Part shown: one piece after another, positions 61,818 through 64,000 of the stretch | Layout of the letters: the number at the start of each line of letters is the position of its first letter | How positions within the stretch are numbered: position 1 is the first letter of the stretch | Assembly: GCF_000429185.2 (NCBI RefSeq) | Contig: NZ_AUBJ02000001.1 | Span: 2,790,001-2,854,000, forward strand | DNA from: Actinoalloteichus caeruleus DSM 43889 | GTDB lineage: Bacteria; Actinomycetota; Actinomycetes; Mycobacteriales; Pseudonocardiaceae | Direction of reading: 5' to 3' | Length of the DNA: 64,000 bases | Made by a program: the position numbers and the translations under genes | The notes under the pieces: generated by a model | Told to the model about the DNA's origin: nothing | The model's database searches: none | Seen by the model: only the letters and a program-made list of their open reading frames with translations

Positions 61818-62124
61818 GTGGACGGGCAGCGGGGTCACCGCTGGTGCCGGCCGCGGCCAGCCCCCGCCCGCACGCGTCCCGTCGCCGCCCTGAGGACGGC
61901 GCACCCGGTCAGAGAGGGAGCCGCGCCGTTGGCCGTGACCGTCGCCGGGGGGGGCGGGGCCTGGCTCGTCGCCGCGCTCGGGCCACGGGGATGCCGCCCG
62001 GCGGCGTCGACCCCCGCCGACGAGAGTTCTGACCACCTCCGCCCGCACGGCGCACCGGCTAGTGTGCGGGGGCCGAACAGAGGACGCCGCCGCCCGGCGG
62101 TGGCTTGGTCGAGAGGACTTCGCC
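61818..62124. other. 307-bp spacer before the MOSC gene
   Basis: It includes the hairpin CAGCGG-GGTCA-CCGCTG at 61828-61843, a probable terminator for the hypothetical gene, and a TAGTGT at 62060-62065 that could be a -10 element for the MOSC gene. No other gene or signal is seen. Confidence 0.35.
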
Positions 62125-62664
62125 ATGAGCGCCGTCGTGGCCGTCAGCCGCAGTGCGACCCACACCTTCACCAAACCCGCGCAGCGGAGCATCCGCCTCC
62201 TCACCGGATTGGGGGTGGAGGGCGACGCGCACGCCGGAACCACCGTCCGCCACCGGTCGAGGGTCGCGAAGGACCCGACCCGGCCGAACCTGCGGCAGGT
62301 CCACCTGATCAGCCAGGAGTTGTTGGGGGAGTTGGGGGAGCTCGGCTACCGGGTCGGGCCCGGCGAGCTCGGGGAGAACGTGACCACCTCAGGGCTCGAC
62401 CTGGTGGCGTTACCGACCGACACCCTGCTCGTCTTCCCAGGGGGCGCCGCAGTGCGGGTGACCGGTCTCCGCAACCCCTGCCACCAGATCAACCGCTTCC
62501 GCCCCGGTCTGCTGGGCCAGGTGATCGGCAGGGACGACCGCGGCGAGGTGGTGCGGCGGGCGGGGATCATGGGTGTGGTCGTCCAGGGCGGGGAGATCAG
62601 GCCTGGGGACACCATCACCGTCGAGCTGCCCACCGCCCCGCACTCCCCGCTGGTCGTCGTCTGA
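62125..62664 (+). CDS. MOSC-domain protein
   Basis: A 179-residue protein with the MOSC fold (molybdenum cofactor sulfurase C-terminal domain), which handles molybdenum cofactor and can move sulphur to it. Core features: GLGVEGDAHAGTTVRHRSRV at about 27, GPGELGENVTTSGLDLVAL and the conserved cysteine in LRNPCHQINRF at about 119. Standalone MOSC proteins like YiiM act in N-oxide/hydroxylamine reduction. ATG 62125 has GAGAGG upstream. It converges on the F420-type oxidoreductase. Confidence 0.9.
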   Translation: MSAVVAVSRSATHTFTKPAQRSIRLLTGLGVEGDAHAGTTVRHRSRVAKDPTRPNLRQVHLISQELLGELGELGYRVGPGELGENVTTSGLDLVALPTDTLLVFPGGAAVRVTGLRNPCHQINRFRPGLLGQVIGRDDRGEVVRRAGIMGVVVQGGEIRPGDTITVELPTAPHSPLVVV

Positions 62665-62689
62665 TCGGCTCCCTCCCGGAGGGGATCAG
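62661..62689. terminator. Bidirectional terminator between MOSC and LLM genes
   Basis: Stem CTGATC/GATCAG with inner CCCTC/GAGGG, loop CCG and a 4-base one-sided bulge. Both stop codons (62662-62664 and 62686-62688) lie in the outer arms. Confidence 0.5.
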
Positions 62690-63663
62690 CCGAACTCCGC
62701 GCGCAGCGCCGGCAACAGCTCGCCCTCGGCGAACCGGAAGAACTCGTCCTGCCGGTCCGCGCCCGCCTGCACGAGCGCGACGTCGGTGAAGCCCGCCTCG
62801 ACGAACGGTCGGACGGCGTCCACGTGGCGTGCGACGTCCGGCCCGCAGGGGATGGTCGCCGCGACGTCCTCGGGGCGGACGAACTGGCTCGCCGCGGCGA
62901 AGCCGGCGGTGGAGGGGATCTCCGAGTTGACCTTCCACCCACCGCCGAACCAGCGGAACAGCCGGTGCGCCCGCCGCACCGCCTCCTCGCGGTCCGGCCC
63001 GTAGGCGAGCGGCTGCTGGCCGATCTTGCGGCTCGTGGCCCGCCCGGGTCGGGCCTCGTCCCACATCCGCACCAGCTCGGCCTTGGGCTCGGTGGCCACG
63101 AGGTGGTCACCGAGCGGGCCGAAGACGGTGCACGACTGGGGGCCGGACACCGCCATCGCCAGCGGGACCCGCTCCTCGGGCAGGTCCCACAGCTTGGCCG
63201 AGTCGACCCGGTAGTGCTCGCCGACGTAGTTGACGTAACCGCCGTCGAACAGCGCCGAGATGATCTCGCAGGCCTCGGCGAGCATCTCGTGCCGCACGTT
63301 CACCGGCGGCCAGTCCAGGCCCACCACGTGCTCGTTGAGGTTCTCCCCCGCTCCCAGCCCGAGGGTGAACCGGCCCTCGGAGAGCAGTTGCAGGGTCGCG
63401 GCCTTCTGCGCGACGACCGCCGGGTGGTACCGGATGGTCGGGCAGGTCACGTACGTCATCAGCCGCATCCGCTCGGTGGCGTGCGCGACCGCCCCGAGCA
63501 CGGCCCAGCAGTACGCGGAGTGCCCCAGCTCGTCCAGCCACGGGAAGTAGTGGTCACTGCTGACGGCGAAGTCGAAGCCGGCTCGTTCGGCCGCGACCGA
63601 GTCGCGGACCAACTGCCGAGGATCTGCCTGCTCGGTGAAGAGCGTGTACCCGAAGTCAACCAC
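62686..63663 (-). CDS. LLM-class F420-dependent oxidoreductase
   Basis: A 325-residue luciferase-like TIM barrel of the F420-dependent group. N-terminal FGYTLFTEQADPRQLV, FAVSSDHYFPWLDELGHS at about 30-47, cofactor-side RMRLMTYVTCPTIRYHPAVVAQKAATLQLLSEGRFTLGLGAGENLNEHVVG (about 65-115, with the GxGxGENLNEH loop) and the C-terminal VALVQAGADRQDEFFRF. This arrangement is the probable F420 class (glucose-6-phosphate dehydrogenase or related). The substrate is unknown. The gap upstream to the maleylpyruvate isomerase-family gene is 149 bp. Confidence 0.9.
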   Translation of the reverse strand: MVDFGYTLFTEQADPRQLVRDSVAAERAGFDFAVSSDHYFPWLDELGHSAYCWAVLGAVAHATERMRLMTYVTCPTIRYHPAVVAQKAATLQLLSEGRFTLGLGAGENLNEHVVGLDWPPVNVRHEMLAEACEIISALFDGGYVNYVGEHYRVDSAKLWDLPEERVPLAMAVSGPQSCTVFGPLGDHLVATEPKAELVRMWDEARPGRATSRKIGQQPLAYGPDREEAVRRAHRLFRWFGGGWKVNSEIPSTAGFAAASQFVRPEDVAATIPCGPDVARHVDAVRPFVEAGFTDVALVQAGADRQDEFFRFAEGELLPALRAEFG

Positions 63664-63812
63664 CCGACGACCGTGGCACGCATCGGGTGGTCCCGCAGGG
63701 TGGCGCCCCCGCGTTCACCCCGCCGATGCCGCCCTCGATCCGGTCCCGACTCGACGGGCCACGGTCACCGGCACGGCTCGGAGGGCGGCGGCGCGCGTGC
63801 CCAGGCCCGAGG

Positions 63813-64000
63813 TCAGCGGGTGCAGACGCGCAGCAACGCCCACAGTTGCGCGATGGCGTCGAAGTCCCCGTCGACCGTGACCGCCCGGTCGGGGAGCCGG
63901 CCCCACAGCCAGAGCAGGACCGAGGAGGGGTCACCGGACACCGTGGCGTCCACGGCGCCTCCCGGACCAGGCCCGACCCGGCGGACCCTCGATCCTCGGG
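63813..64000 (-). CDS. Maleylpyruvate isomerase-family (mycothiol-dependent) protein, C-terminal part
   Basis: The minus-strand frame that enters from the right edge reads DATVSGDPSSVLLWLWGRLPDRAVTVDGDFDAIAQLWALLR and ends VCTR at a stop (63813-63815). The S-VLLWLWGRLPD pattern followed by V-V-GD is the usual C-terminus of DinB/MDMPI mycothiol-dependent proteins of actinobacteria. About 61 residues are visible; the start and the metal-binding N-terminal domain are outside the window. Confidence 0.7.
   Translation of the reverse strand, partial: RGSRVRRVGPGPGGAVDATVSGDPSSVLLWLWGRLPDRAVTVDGDFDAIAQLWALLRVCTR

Noticed and set aside
1-64000. Search for tRNA genes, rRNA, CRISPR repeats, transposases, integrases and prophage genes
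   Set aside because: No cloverleaf, repeat array or mobile-element protein motif was seen in either strand by reading; a covariance-model scan would be needed to exclude a tRNA.

Overview
The window is very GC-rich actinobacterial chromosome. Gene order points to Actinomycetales, most likely Pseudonocardiaceae; an Actinoalloteichus-like genus is my guess, not proven. The left third carries a conserved actinobacterial block also seen around recA in Mycobacterium tuberculosis: hflX, dapF, miaA, a class III dioxygenase-like protein, a DUF349 protein, a small membrane protein, miaB, recX, recA and a DUF3046 protein. Other genes interrupt the block here: a tandem pair of MFS exporters between hflX and dapF, and between miaB and recX a glutamate-type ABC importer (gluABCD), an orphan methyltransferase, an Entner-Doudoroff pair (edd-eda), a frameshifted GNAT gene and a HAD phosphatase. 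The recA promoter has an SOS box lying between its -35 and -10 elements.

From 24 to 33 kb come an MFS exporter with a palindromic operator-like site, a membrane-anchored Hsp70-like ATPase that lacks the peptide-binding domain, and a 1574-residue Lhr-type helicase.

From 33 to 50 kb lies an accessory carbohydrate and aldehyde catabolism region: a cupin, a glutathione-independent formaldehyde dehydrogenase-type enzyme, LacI regulator 1, a membrane protein, a transketolase, RidA and ROK-kinase genes, LacI regulator 2, an SMP-30 type lactonase, an enolase-superfamily sugar-acid dehydratase, a U32-like TIM-barrel protein, a zinc alcohol dehydrogenase, an alpha-ketoglutaric-semialdehyde-type aldehyde dehydrogenase and an IclR regulator. 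Two intergenic regions 11 kb apart share five copies of a 14-bp near-palindrome (best copy TCCGAAATATCGGA). I read this as an undescribed local regulon that joins the two halves of the region. Three further LacI-type or sigma70-type sites are also visible there.

From 50 to 64 kb there is a small zinc-ribbon gene with an unknown partner, a 1.26-kb gene-free stretch, an MmyB-like regulator, a GbsR/MarR-like regulator divergent from a CYP105-like P450-ferredoxin pair across a perfect 17-bp palindrome, a two-component system, an AraC-VOC couple, an SDR, an unknown gene preceded by a coupled small proline-rich ORF, a MOSC protein, an F420-type oxidoreductase and the 3' end of a mycothiol-dependent maleylpyruvate isomerase-family gene. 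I found no rRNA, tRNA, CRISPR array, insertion sequence or prophage. Strong hairpin terminators separate many of the units.
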